DNA from: Kiritimatiellia bacterium
GTDB taxonomy: Bacteria > Verrucomicrobiota > Kiritimatiellia > CAIVKH01
NCBI GenBank assembly: GCA_027493775.1
Contig: JAOSKE010000003.1
Coordinates: forward strand, 803,609-867,608
Direction of reading: 5' to 3'
Length of the DNA stretch: 64,000 bases
The position numbers were made by a program, and so were the translations under genes. Within the stretch, counting starts at the first letter, position 1. The number at the start of each line of letters is the position of its first letter. The notes beneath the pieces were generated by a model that made no database searches, had not been told where the DNA came from, and saw only the letters and a program-made list of their open reading frames with translations. This document shows, in pieces, positions 10,780 through 20,717 of the stretch.

Positions 10780-11357
10780 TCAGGACGCCGCCAGAGCGAG
10801 CAGACGGCGCACGACATCTCCGGGAAGTCCGACGACATTGTCGTAGGGGCCGTCAATGGATTCGACGAAACCAGAAGCGCCGCCCTGAATGCCGTAAGCC
10901 CCCGCCTTGTCCATCGGTTCGCCTGTTGCGACATAGTCGGCAATATCCTTTTCGGAAAGAGTGCGGAAGCAAACAGTCGTGCGCGTGGCGTCGGTGACTT
11001 CGCGGAATCCATCGTCGGTCGGACGCCAGACACAAACCCCGGTAATGACCTCATGGGAGCGCCCGGAGAGCTGCCGCAAAATTTCGGCGGCGTGCTTTTC
11101 GTCCTCGGGCTTTTCCAAAATCGTGCCATCGAGAACAACGATGGTATCCGCCGCGAGAATAGTGGCCCTGGGATTTTGTTCTGCGACCGCGCGCGCCTTT
11201 TTCGATGCGTTCCTCAAAACATACGAAGCGGGTTGTTCATTGGGCCAGGGTTTTCTTCCACGCCGGGGACAACCACATCGAAGGCTTGATCTAGTCTTGA
11301 TAAAAGTTCACGGCGGCGCGGCGAAGCACTGGCAAGAATCAGTCGCGTTGAAGTCAT
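10780..11357 (-). CDS. maf: Maf-family nucleoside triphosphate pyrophosphatase, one frameshift
   Basis: Maf proteins hydrolyse non-canonical or modified nucleoside triphosphates. The start ATG at 11355-11357 gives LILASASPRRRELLSRL, the family signature. Later motifs are AADTIVVLDG, LEKPEDEKHAAEIL, LSGRSHEVITGV, and the terminal EPMDKAGAYGIQG followed by DNVVGLP. The frame breaks at GGG 11242-11244; one added base gives NPGPNEQPASYVLRNASKKA. Length after repair is about 193 residues, normal for the family. It lies 89 bases upstream of nnr on the same strand and diverges from the MobA-like gene. Confidence 0.9.
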
Positions 11358-11504
11358 CGTAATCTCTTGAGTCGCATCCGTGTTCGTTGGATGCTGGTTT
11401 CTGAATTGGAAAAGAATATCGCACGCGCACGGAAGATGCGCCAGCCAACAAATAAAGCGGGCGATCACAGACAGCGAGCGCGTTCACCGGGGAGAAGACA
11501 AACA

Positions 11505-12089
11505 TTGAATAAGACCGCAGGCATTGTACTGGCGGCGGGGGCCTCGTCGCGAATGGGTGCGCCGAAGGCTCTGCTCGATGCGCCGGACGGATTGCCGCTG
11601 GCCGTATTTCAGGCCCAACTATTGCAGACGGCGGGTTGCCGCAAGCCGCTTGTGGTGCTCGGGTCGGAGGCGGAGCGCATAGCCCCCGCCCTGCTTAACG
11701 CCGGAGTGGACTTCGCTGTGAACACGAACTGGACGCTGGGGCGCTTCGGTTCTGTTCAAACCGGCCTCCATGCGCGGCCCGGCTTCGACGGATACTTGAT
11801 TCTTCCCGTGGACACGGTTGGAATTCAGCGCGAAACACTGGCGGCGCTTTTGCTGGAGGCATACCAGCAAAACAAATCCGCGTTTCGTCCGCGCTTCAAT
11901 GGAACACCGGGGCGCGTCCTCTGGCTGCGCAACGAGCTTGCGGGAAAACTTCTGGCCATGGCGAAGAGCGACACGCCGCTTGATCAACACCTCGCCCCCC
12001 TCACCGGATATTTCGATGTGGACGATCCGGCGATTTTGAACAACACCAACACGCCGGAGGAGTGGGCGGCGGTGCGCGACCTGTTGTGA
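11505..12089 (+). CDS. MobA-like NTP transferase
   Basis: Small nucleotidyltransferase of the MobA/MocA type (194 residues). The nucleotide-binding loop GIVLAAGASSRMGAPKALLD is at the extreme N-terminus; LILPVDTVGIQ carries the metal-binding Asp. The start is taken as TTG at 11505 because it directly precedes the conserved loop and follows a good ribosome binding site (GGGGAGAAG). Frame-open ATGs further upstream would add an unconserved extension. No molybdenum-cofactor genes are nearby, so the transferred sugar or cofactor is unknown. Confidence 0.8.
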   Translation: MNKTAGIVLAAGASSRMGAPKALLDAPDGLPLAVFQAQLLQTAGCRKPLVVLGSEAERIAPALLNAGVDFAVNTNWTLGRFGSVQTGLHARPGFDGYLILPVDTVGIQRETLAALLLEAYQQNKSAFRPRFNGTPGRVLWLRNELAGKLLAMAKSDTPLDQHLAPLTGYFDVDDPAILNNTNTPEEWAAVRDLL

Positions 12090-12117
12090 CGCGGAAGTTC
12101 TTTGTTTACGGGCGAAA

Positions 12118-12810
12118 ATGGGCTACGGTTCAGACATGGTTGATTTGTTAATTGCTTTGTTGGTCGGCGCAGTCATCGGTGGCGTTGTCGTCTGGCGTTC
12201 GCGGCGGCGCAGTGCGCCGCGCGGCCCGGAAATCACGGCACATACAAGCATCGAAGAGCTTCGGAGCATCGGCGAACTTTCGGTGTTCAAGGCGCTGACG
12301 AAAGAGATCGTTACTGCGCGTGATCACTGGGCGGGGACGTTCGGCAAACGCTACTTGGAATGGCTGTTCAGCTCGAAAAAGATGGCGATGATTTTTTCGT
12401 TCGACATTGATTTTCGCTTCGACCTGCGCGATCCCGCGTTTCGGATTGAGCGCCAGAACGGCGGCGGCGTTCGTCTCTTCCTTCCGCCCCTCCGCTACGA
12501 CCTGCACATTCGCGACATCACCTTCTACGACGAACAGCGCTCGAAAATGATGCCGTGGCTGATTCCCGATGTTTTGAATCAGGTTTTTGGCGCCGGATTC
12601 GATGAAGAAGACCGCAACAAGTTGAAAAACGAAGCGCGCAGTCAGGCCGAACAACTCGCCGCAAATCTCGTTCAACGCCTGCGCCCGGAAGTTCATAGCT
12701 CTGCGCGCGAGACATTGCTCCTTCTCGCGCGTGGATTTACCGATGGCCCGGTTGATATTTCGTTCGAGGAAAAGACGGCTGTTCAAGCGGCCGTGAATTT
12801 TACGGCTTAA
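12118..12810 (+). CDS. Membrane-anchored DUF4230 protein
   Basis: 230 residues: one N-terminal transmembrane helix (about 9-24, LIALLVGAVIGGVVVW), a basic stop-transfer RSRRRS, then a DUF4230-like domain beginning SIEELRSIGELSVFKAL. An internal ATG at 12136 would also serve as the start and lies closer to the helix. The role of DUF4230 is unknown. The gene is followed 3 bases later by the secreted phosphatase-like gene, so the two are probably cotranscribed. Confidence 0.7.
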   Translation: MGYGSDMVDLLIALLVGAVIGGVVVWRSRRRSAPRGPEITAHTSIEELRSIGELSVFKALTKEIVTARDHWAGTFGKRYLEWLFSSKKMAMIFSFDIDFRFDLRDPAFRIERQNGGGVRLFLPPLRYDLHIRDITFYDEQRSKMMPWLIPDVLNQVFGAGFDEEDRNKLKNEARSQAEQLAANLVQRLRPEVHSSARETLLLLARGFTDGPVDISFEEKTAVQAAVNFTA

Positions 12811-12813
12811 CGA

Positions 12814-13467
12814 ATGCGTAAACGATTCCTGTCGGCAGCAATAGTTTGTGGTGCGTGTTTTCTCGCGCCGCAAAGCCCGGCGCTTGATCTCGTGATCGTC
12901 CGCAGCGCGGAGACGCGGGCGGAGGCAACGGGCGATGATTCGGCGTTCAATGACCGTCACTTTTCGGAAGCTGGCGCGAATCAGATCGCGGCGCTGACGG
13001 CGGAGCTTTCAAGGCAAGCATTCGACTCCATTTTAACGAGTCCGTGGTATTCGGCGCTCCGCACCATTCAGCCCTATCTCGAAGCGACGGAACAAACCGC
13101 CGAGTTCTGGCCTTCGTTATACGAATGTTGCCGGCAGCCCGAAAACGGCAGAAAAACTTCACCGCCCGGACTGCCGATTTTATTGGAGCCGGAGCAACAT
13201 CCATTCTTCTTGCGTCGCCCGGATAGTCCCGACGTAACGCCCGGTGATGAGACAAACGAGGAAGGCGCCTTCCGAATCAAGCGCGCCGCCGCCGCAATTC
13301 GAAATCTGTGGGGCGGATCAGACACGCGAATTTTAATCGTTATGCCCCCATTCGCAGCCGACCGCCTTGCCCGCGAGCTGACCGGAATCGAGTTCCATCT
13401 CAAAAGCGGTCAGATTCTTCAACTCCAGGAACAAAACGGGCGCTTCGTCGTCCTGCGCACAGATTGA
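12814..13467 (+). CDS. Secreted histidine-phosphatase-fold protein lacking the catalytic histidines
   Basis: 217 residues with a signal peptide (RKRFLSAAIVCGACFLAPQSPA). It then follows the histidine phosphatase superfamily plan: beta-1 plus catalytic loop, FSEAGANQIAAL, ILTSPWYSALRT, and a late beta strand. The usual RHG(E/Q)T loop reads RSAET, and the late VSHGG-type strand reads ILIVMPPFAADRL. Both catalytic histidines are therefore replaced. It is probably a binding or scaffolding member rather than an active phosphatase. It is paired with the DUF4230 gene. Confidence 0.65.
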   Translation: MRKRFLSAAIVCGACFLAPQSPALDLVIVRSAETRAEATGDDSAFNDRHFSEAGANQIAALTAELSRQAFDSILTSPWYSALRTIQPYLEATEQTAEFWPSLYECCRQPENGRKTSPPGLPILLEPEQHPFFLRRPDSPDVTPGDETNEEGAFRIKRAAAAIRNLWGGSDTRILIVMPPFAADRLARELTGIEFHLKSGQILQLQEQNGRFVVLRTD

Positions 13468-13518
13468 ACCGCGCATGCTCGCCGCCAGCGTTGACGGCGG
13501 CGGGCCGCCACAGTTGAT

Positions 13519-13546
13519 ATATTCGTATATCCGAATAAACGAATAT
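13519..13546. promoter_or_regulatory. AT-rich inverted repeat in a convergent intergenic gap
   Basis: ATATTCGT at 13519-13526 and its exact complement ACGAATAT at 13539-13546 flank a 12-base spacer in the 145-base gap between the phosphatase-like gene and the convergent GH127 gene. It could be an operator or a weak bidirectional terminator; there is no T-run, so an operator-like role is slightly favoured. Confidence 0.4.
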
Positions 13547-13612
13547 GCCCCACCGCCTTGTCCCTGTTTTTATGGGCCGCGATTCGCCGCGCTTTGCGCG
13601 GGATTCAACGCC

Positions 13613-15597
13613 CTACTGCCGCGCACGGGGGAGCACAGCTAGGCGGAGACGGGTGGCGCCGTAGGGGACGATCTCTATGGTGTGGGCGCGTTTGCTCGCG
13701 CGAGACAAGGCATCGGATGAAGGAAGCTTGGGCGTGAACGCAAAGTTGCCCTTCTTATACTGCTTCTTCCCCTCGCGTTCGTATTCCAGCTTTTTGAATC
13801 GCTCCAGCTTCCAACCGGGAATTGTGCGAGCGGATAGAAAAACACGGTAGGGGGTTTGATCCGGATCCCATGGATTCGCGCCGACGGCCTGCTCGATCCA
13901 TTCAAATCGGGGTTGTATGCCGAGCTTCGGGGCGACAATGGCGTAGTTCCAGGGCTTCGCTGGCACTAGGTCCCATGCGGGAAATGTTCGGGAAGACTTC
14001 TCATCCTCGGGATCGCGCCGCCATGTTTCTGGAATTCGTGCAGCAAAGACGAGCGCCCCCCACTCGAGACTTATCCCCTGTTCCGGTCCGCGAACGAACT
14101 GCCAGTCGCGCGGAAGGTGTAGCGTCAGTATATCACCGTCTTTGAATATGCGATTGATTGTGACAAAGACACCGGGCTTGAGCGTGCGCTTGAGCGACTT
14201 TTCGTTCAGATGAACCCGCGCGTTTTTGCACCATTCGGGAATACGTAGGGTAAAGCGCAGGGGGCGGTGCGCTTCCCCTGGAAGCGGAAGGTGATGCTGT
14301 CGTCAAATGGGTAATTTGTTTCCTGATTGATGCGCAGCGCGTTTCGGCCTGAACCGAGCGTGACGGCTGATGGGCCGTAGCAGGCGGACACGATTCCGCC
14401 GCGTCCGTCATTGAGCCACATTCGCGCGATGTAGTTGGGCATTGCGCGATGGATGTTGCCGGGGCAGCACTCGGTGGCGGGGTTCGGGCGATAGGTCGTC
14501 TGCATTCCACCGCGCCCGTGTTCGTGGTGGTTGGACCCGGCACAGGCAATGACCTGGTTTGGGCCGGAAAAATACTGGAGTGCCTTGAAGTCCGGCGTCA
14601 CTGCGCCGGGGAGCGCATTGAAAATCGCGCGTTCAATTCCGTCCGCATACGTTGCATCGCCGGTCGCCATCAACAGATAGCCGAGCGCCCACGGATAGTC
14701 GGTGATAACACAGGTTTCGTGGCCGGCGTTGCTGTAGCGTCCGCGCAGATGTTCGGTTGTGCTGGGGACGCCATCCACGAGCAGGTGATCGCGCACGAGT
14801 TTTTTCTGCGCATTGATCGAAGCGTCGAGCCAACGGCGCTGTCCCGTGACGCGATAGAGCAGCGCACCGAGTTTGAACAGCTCCATATAGGTCGGCCCGT
14901 GGTCTTTCGCGCGGGCGTTGCTCAACATGTTTTTGATCGTTGCGCCGGACTTCGGGTGGTTGTTCTGGAAAGCGGTGTAGGAGCGTACGGCTTCATCGAG
15001 CAGTCGGCGGTCGCCGGTCTTTTCGTAGAGCCAGGCCATGGTCTCGACATTGCAGACATTGCGCGTTTTGTCGTGCGCGGCGGTGTTGGAGAGATAGTGG
15101 CGCACAAGCGCTTTGAGTGTTTTCGCCGAGGACCGGGCGTCGTAATCCGCAGTGATCGCGCGGAAGAAGACTGCGTGTGGCCAACGCTCCGAGGGGCGCG
15201 CGTGGTCTGCGAGTGTTTTTAGCGACGCAGGGCCGAGGTAGCCGTCCTTGTCCGGATTTTGCAGAACGTGATCAATCTGTCGGCGCGCTCGGCGCAGCAG
15301 CGTTTTATCGTTGAGCAACAGGCCGCAGCGCACCACTCCATCCACCCAATAGGCATATTGTTCGAAGGGCCACCAGGACGCGAGGGTGCGCGGGCCGCGC
15401 GGGAGGCTGTCGCGCAGCCAGCCGTCTGTATTAAAAGGATAGCCCGCGACATTGAGATGCCCGGTCAATCCATCGCGCTGTCGCTCCAGAAAGGAGCGGA
15501 GCCAGCCGCGCGACTCGATGTCGGTAATGGGTAATTCCTGCCAGCCACAAATTCGTTTCACGGGACGGGAGTGTAGGCGGGAACGGAAAAGGCGCAA
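13613..15597 (-). CDS. GH127-type glycosidase (beta-L-arabinofuranosidase-like), one frameshift
   Basis: Alpha/alpha-barrel glycosidase related to HypBA1. Features: WWPFEQYAYWVDGVVRCGLL, GPTYMELFKLGALLYRVTG, and ATECCPGNIHRAMPNYIARM. That last segment holds the adjacent Cys pair that in HypBA1 supplies the zinc site and nucleophile. The C-terminal beta-sandwich continues in another frame (RFTLRIPEWCKNARVHL to LEWGALVFAARIPE); one extra base in the CCCC run at 14275-14278 makes it continuous. No signal peptide is visible from the TTG at 15597. A GTG at 15561 is an equally possible start. Substrate is inferred only from family. Confidence 0.8.
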
Positions 15598-15642
15598 CCT
15601 TCAAGCGGACTTTTGCGGACGCATTTTCTTGTCTTTCTGTAC

Positions 15643-15671
15643 TTGCGCGACCCGCAAACGTCCTGCATATT
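15643..15671 (+). promoter_or_regulatory. Possible sigma70-type promoter upstream of fusA
   Basis: TTGCGC and CATATT separated by 17 bases lie about 80 bases before the fusA start, and upstream of the terminator-like hairpin. It is a pattern match only. Confidence 0.35.
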
Positions 15672-15696
15672 GCGCGGCCTTTATGTGAGTTCGTCC

Positions 15697-15735
15697 CCGC
15701 GGTGGCGCTCGCGCGAGCAGACACCGCGGTTTTTT
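15697..15735 (+). terminator. Terminator-like hairpin in the fusA leader
   Basis: CCGCGGTG (15697-15704) pairs perfectly with CACCGCGG (15722-15729) and is followed by six T. It ends only 16 bases before the fusA ATG, leaving no room for a separate promoter after it. It therefore either attenuates fusA or is bypassed. Confidence 0.65.
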
Positions 15736-15751
15736 AAGATAGGGTAAGGTT

Positions 15752-17840
15752 ATGGCAAGAGCAGTTCCTCTCGACAAAGTTCGCAACATCGGAATTATGG
15801 CGCACATTGACGCCGGCAAGACGACAACGAGCGAGCGCATTCTGTATTTCTCAGGCAAAGTTCACAAAGTCGGCGAAGTGCATGACGGCAAAGCGCAAAT
15901 GGACTGGATGGTGCAAGAGCAGGAGCGAGGCATCACCATCACGTCCGCCGCGACTTCGTTTATGTGGGCCGGCCACCAGTTTGCCCTCATTGATACTCCC
16001 GGACACGTGGACTTCACGGTCGAGGTGGAGCGTTCGCTCCGCGTACTCGACGGTGCTGTCGCGCTGTATTGCGCGGTCGGTGGCGTGGAACCGCAGTCCG
16101 AAACCGTCTGGCGTCAGTCCGAAAAATATGGCGTGCCGAAAATCGCGTTCATCAACAAGATGGACCGCACGGGCGCCGAGTTTTTCCGCGTCTTGGAAGA
16201 AATGAAACGCCACCTCGGCGCCAACGCCGTGCCGATTGCCATCCCAATGGGCGCGGAAGACAAATTTGCGGGCATTATTGACCTCGTCAAGATGGAGGCC
16301 ATCACCTACCACGAAGACGCACTCGATAAAGTACACATGGAAGGCCCGATTCCCGAGGAATACAAGGCCGATGCCGAGAAGTGGCGTCATGAGCTGATCG
16401 AAAAAGCGGCGGAACAGGACGATGCGCTCCTCGAAAAATATCTGAGCGGCGAAGACTTTACGACGGAAGAGCTGATTGCTGCAATTCGCAAGGGCACCAT
16501 CGCGCGCAAAATTGTCCCCGTGATGTGCGGATCATCCTTTAAGAATAAGGGCGTTCAGTTCCTCCTCGATAGCGCGGTCAACTACCTCCCCTCCCCGCTC
16601 GATATTCCACCCGTCATTTGCGCGGAAGAAGGCGAGGCCAACCAGCGCCCGCCGGATGACAGCGCACCATTCTGCGGAATGGCGTTCAAGATCATGGCCG
16701 ACAAGCACATGGGCAAATTGACCTATATGCGAATTTATTCCGGCACCATTCATCAGGGCGAGGCCCTCTACAACAGCACCCGCGACAAGACCCAGCGCAT
16801 CGGGCGCCTGCTGCGTATGCACGCAAACAAACAAGAAGCCCTAGATGAAGCACATACCGGCGACATCGTCGCCATCGTTGGATTCGGCGACACAAAAACC
16901 GGTGACACCATCTGCACGGAAGACCATCCCATCCACCTGATGGCGATGACGTTCCCCGCCCCCGTCGTCTCCATCAGCATCAAACCGGAGAACAAGGCCG
17001 CAAGCGACAAACTCAGCGAAGCCCTCTACCGCCTGGCCGAAGAAGATCCGACCTTCACCGTCGCGTTCGACCCGGAAACCTCCGAAACCATCATCTCGGG
17101 CATGGGCGAGCTGCACCTCGAAATTATTGTGGATCGTCTCAAGCGCGAATTCGGCGTGGTTGCCGAAGTCGGCCGCCCCGAAGTGGCCTATCGCGAGACC
17201 TGTCTCGGCAGCGTTGAGCAGGAAGGCAAGTACATCAAGCAGTCCGGCGGTCGCGGACAATACGGCCACTGCAAGATTCGCCTTGAACCGAACGAAAAGG
17301 GCAAAGGTTTCGAGTTCATCAACGAAGTTGTCGGCGGTCGTATCCCAGCCACCTACATCCCATCCGTCGAAAAGGGCGTCATCAAGGCCATGCTGGCGGG
17401 TCCCTTCGCGGGCTATCCCGTTGTGGACGTCAAGGTCGCCCTGTATGACGGTTCCTACCACGAGGTTGACTCAAGCGACATCGCGTTCCAAGAGGCCGGA
17501 CGCATGGCGTTCAAAGAAGCCTTCCAGCGCGCCCAGCCGCAACTGCTCGAACCGGTGATGGATGTCGAAGTTGTTACCCCGGAGGAGTTCATGGGTTCAG
17601 TCACCGGAAGCATCGCACAGCGACGCGGACGGATTGACACCATGGAACAGCGCGGAACGCAAAAGATTGTACGAAGCTACGTCCCGCTCTCCGAAATGTT
17701 CGGCTATGCGAACACCCTGCGCACCCTGACCCAGGGACGCGCCGGATTCAGCATGGAATTCGAGCATTATGAGCCGAGTGCCGGCCAGCATCACTGCGGA
17801 AATCCGCGAAAAACGGATTGCCGCCAACAAGGTCCGCTAA
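15752..17840 (+). CDS. fusA: Translation elongation factor G, one C-terminal frameshift
   Basis: EF-G catalyses GTP-dependent ribosomal translocation. G motifs are intact: [15 protein letters not shown] (G1), [10 protein letters not shown] (G2), DTPGHVDFT (G3), INKMDRTGA (G4). Domains II to V follow ([56 protein letters not shown]). An extra base near 17777 throws the last 20 residues out of frame. Corrected, the protein ends [17 protein letters not shown] at 17840. It stands alone, without rpsL, rpsG or tuf. Break in such an essential gene points to sequence error. Confidence 0.95.
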
Positions 17841-17861
17841 CCGGGCAACGCACGGCTTGCG

Positions 17862-17893
17862 AAAAACCGCCGCCTTCGGGCGGCGGTTTTTTT
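17862..17893 (+). terminator. Rho-independent terminator after fusA
   Basis: AAAAACCGCCGCC, loop TTCG..., GGCGGCGGTTTTTTT: a strong GC stem followed by a seven-T tail, 21 bases after the fusA stop. Confidence 0.9.
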
Positions 17894-17949
17894 GTTTCTC
17901 CCTTTTTCTCCGATTGCGTCCGGCTTAGCGCTCACGCTAGAGTGGGCAA

Positions 17950-18651
17950 ATGAGCGCCAACACCAGCCAAGAGCCGATCACGACGTTGCAAGTCGCGCTG
18001 GTTGCGCCCGATATGACGCTCGCCGAACATTTCGCAGCGATTCTCTGCGGAAACGAATCGCGCGAGTATCGAAACGACAAGGTCGCCATCCACTTCGTTC
18101 TGCTTGTCTTTAGTTCTGAAGAAAAAGACGCGACCGAAAAAGTGTTGGCACAAGTCGGCGCGGCTGTGCTGCTCGCAAACCATCTCGACGCAAAATCGCT
18201 TGGCCGTCTGTGCGCCGCCGCCCAATTGCTCGCGGAAAACTTCGCGTTGCCCGCCACGGCTGTGCTTCTGCGCGAAAGCGGAAAAAAAGAGTACAAACTA
18301 AGCTGCCCCGACTGCGGCCAAAAGCTCTGGGTAAGCGACAACGACGCGGGACGCAACGGACGGTGCCCCCATTGCAAACGCATCTTCGCCCTGCCCGCCC
18401 AGATGGATCACCTCAAAAAGAACCTCGAGAATGTATCGAAGATCCCCGTTGTCGCCGCGTACGAATCGCTCCCCGACACCTGCCGAACCCCCTCCTCTCC
18501 CTCGTCGCTGGCTTGTCCACAAAGTAGCGGCGCATCTCCAGCCATTCACAGCGCTGTGTCCCGCTCGGAAAACATCCTGTCAGCCCGGGCACACGACACC
18601 CCCGCTTTAGAAAATCGTGTTGCAACCGGGACGCCCTCGCCTCAGCAATGA
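17950..18651 (+). CDS. Zinc-ribbon protein of unknown function
   Basis: 233 residues. Residues about 1-110 form a mixed alpha/beta region with no recognised family. Residues about 117-150 hold a clear zinc ribbon, [19 protein letters not shown] then CPHCKRIF, of the kind used for nucleic-acid or protein contacts. The last 60 residues are Ser/Pro/Ala-rich and low in complexity, so the true C-terminus may lie elsewhere if a frame error is present. It follows the fusA terminator, so it must have its own promoter. Confidence 0.6.
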   Translation: MSANTSQEPITTLQVALVAPDMTLAEHFAAILCGNESREYRNDKVAIHFVLLVFSSEEKDATEKVLAQVGAAVLLANHLDAKSLGRLCAAAQLLAENFALPATAVLLRESGKKEYKLSCPDCGQKLWVSDNDAGRNGRCPHCKRIFALPAQMDHLKKNLENVSKIPVVAAYESLPDTCRTPSSPSSLACPQSSGASPAIHSAVSRSENILSARAHDTPALENRVATGTPSPQQ

Positions 18652-18746
18652 TTGTTGTTCCCTTTTCGGGGCGCGATCCACCTCCAGAGAGAGTTGGTTT
18701 CGATTTGTCGTGAACGTTCCGCTCCGGCGAAGCGGCGACGCTCCAC

Positions 18747-20717
18747 CTATGCTCGGCGCTCGGTGGTGGTAACGTCAACCGCAAGAAGGCAAATATCATC
18801 CGCAAGCGGCTGGGAACCGGCGAAGAGGGTGACCGCCTCCATTACGGAATCGAGAATTTCGCGGGAACCGCGATAGACATTGGCGCGTATGATTTTCTCC
18901 AGCCGCGCCAATCCAAATTCCTCTCCGCTAATGTTAGATGCCTCGTACACTCCGTCGGTGAAAAAGATAAAGGAGTCGCCATCGTTCATCCGAATCGAGC
19001 TTCCGCCATATTCTTCACTAGGCAGCAGTCCGAGGGCCGCGCCTTGCGGCTTGGGAACCTCGACGCGAGTGACGCGGCCAAGTGCGCGATGCACCTGGAA
19101 CGGCGGCGGATGGCCAGCGACGGAATAGGTGGCGATGCGCGATGTGGTGTCGGCGACAAAGTAAGCGGCCGATGCAAAAATCGGCGTGGGCAGTGTTTTT
19201 AAGATGTTACAAAACTCGTTATTTAGCTCGCGGAGAAAGTGAGGCGCATTTCGACCGCGCCGCGATTGTTCGGCAATCAATGTGCGAAGAATTGCGACGA
19301 TCAGCGCGCTGCGCGTGCCGTGCCCCATAACATCGCCAATGAACACACCCGCCGTGTCGGTCGCAAGCGGAGTAATATCAAAAAAAGTCGCCGCCCATGG
19401 CGAGCGCAGGTTGGTAGCGGTGGTAGAACTCCAGGCGCAGGCGGCCCTGCATGTGGACTTCCGGGATGTCGGGCGGCGGCCGGTTGAGAAACGCCTGCTG
19501 AAACTCGGTCGCCATTTCAAGGTCGCGCGCGATATCGGCGGCAATCGCGGAATCGCGGCGCTGTAACTCCTGCTGGAGCTGGGCGAACCACCCGGCAAGC
19601 TCCTTTTGTATCTCAGAAGTGCGCCCCCCACCCCGCCGCGTGAGAGCGCGGTGCGCATAATCCAAATGCCCGCGTCGTTTGTCTCCTCTAGCGGTGCGAA
19701 GAATAGCTTGCTTGCGACCGGCACCGCGATTACTGCAATCGCAATCAGGGCGCCTGCTAATATTAGAAACATGATGCCGGGCGGAAGCAGCACACCCAGC
19801 GGGCGTTCCGCTTCAGAGACGGCAAAGATTGCGCGGGGTGAATTGGTCCACAACATTCCGCCGTTGAGCGGAAGATTGATGTAGCGATAGCCCTCCAGAT
19901 GGCCCGCTGGATCCACCTTCAGGTAAAGCTTGTCCGCAAGCCTTGTCGCTCGCGAATCGAGTGCGTTCGCGTCGCCGACAATCCACGGCGCGGAACCGCC
20001 CAATACGAAGAGCACAACCTCGTCAGTGGACGCAATTCCAGCCTTCCGCGCAAGCTCTGCGAGATCAATGCGAGCGTGAAGCAGGCCATCCACAACACCG
20101 CGCGAACCCGTTTGAATGATCGGCGCCGCCACATCCGTGCGCCCATCGGTGGTGATGCCGGACGCGGAGACCGTCCCCGGCGGCAATTCGCGCGCTGGAC
20201 GCCACCATGGCTCGTTACGCTGAATAAAGCGGGGCGTCTTTTCCGTGGCCGCGAGCAGCGCGCCCTGCGTATCGGCGACGAGCAAACCGGTCAGGACGCG
20301 ATCCTGCCCCATCAGGCGATTGAACAGCGTAGATAAGTCGTTGTCCAAAACGCCGCGCACCATCGCGTCTTCGCGCGTACTGCGCTCCCACTGCAACTCA
20401 AGTTGGTTTTCGTCGGAAACTCTCTGCGTATCGCGCCGCTGCGCCGCTTGTGCAATCGCGGAGGCCTGAGGAAGCTGAGCCAGCGTGCTCACGCGCACGG
20501 ATTCCGTTCGCAGCAGCTCGTCCAGTCGTGCGACTTGCTCGTTCGCGCGGGCGGCAAATTCTGCCTCGTGATTCACCATGCGCGAGTGGACCAGCAGTGC
20601 GGTCAGCACTACAAGACAGAGAATCGGCGGCCCGATAAGCAGCCCGAGCGATGTGGCGCGGAAGCGTTGTTGTATCTGATCCAGCATATAGCGCAGAGCG
20701 TTAAAATATTCTGTCAC
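18747..20717 (-). CDS. RsbU-type membrane sensor serine phosphatase, two compensating frameshifts
   Basis: 656 residues with an N-terminal transmembrane helix (LGLLIGPPILCLVVLTALLV), a periplasmic sensing region of about 270 residues, a second helix (IMFLILAGALIAIAVIAV), a cytosolic coiled coil and a PP2C/SpoIIE phosphatase. Phosphatase motifs: AMGGDFFD, FIGDVMGHG, FIFFTDGVYEA, LADDICLLAV. Between CCCC at 19631-19634 and the A7 run at 19380-19386 the real frame (IQKELAGWFAQLQQEL, MATEFQQAFLNRPPPDI) is shifted, and the two one-base errors cancel. Its ATG overlaps the desulfurase stop (ATGA). It probably acts on an anti-sigma antagonist; no partner is in view. Confidence 0.85.
   Translation of the reverse strand: MTEYFNALRYMLDQIQQRFRATSLGLLIGPPILCLVVLTALLVHSRMVNHEAEFAARANEQVARLDELLRTESVRVSTLAQLPQASAIAQAAQRRDTQRVSDENQLELQWERSTREDAMVRGVLDNDLSTLFNRLMGQDRVLTGLLVADTQGALLAATEKTPRFIQRNEPWWRPARELPPGTVSASGITTDGRTDVAAPIIQTGSRGVVDGLLHARIDLAELARKAGIASTDEVVLFVLGGSAPWIVGDANALDSRATRLADKLYLKVDPAGHLEGYRYINLPLNGGMLWTNSPRAIFAVSEAERPLGVLLPPGIMFLILAGALIAIAVIAVPVASKLFFAPLEETNDAGIWIMRTALSRGGVGGALLRYKRSLPGGSPSSSRSYSAAIPRLPPISRATLKWRPSFSRRFSTGRRPTSRKSTCRAACAWSSTTATNLRSPWAATFFDITPLATDTAGVFIGDVMGHGTRSALIVAILRTLIAEQSRRGRNAPHFLRELNNEFCNILKTLPTPIFASAAYFVADTTSRIATYSVAGHPPPFQVHRALGRVTRVEVPKPQGAALGLLPSEEYGGSSIRMNDGDSFIFFTDGVYEASNISGEEFGLARLEKIIRANVYRGSREILDSVMEAVTLFAGSQPLADDICLLAVDVTTTERRA

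Noticed and set aside
18513..18521. TTGTCCACA as a DnaA box and thus oriC
   Set aside because: A single isolated match inside a coding tail, with no cluster, no AT-rich unwinding region and no dnaA nearby.
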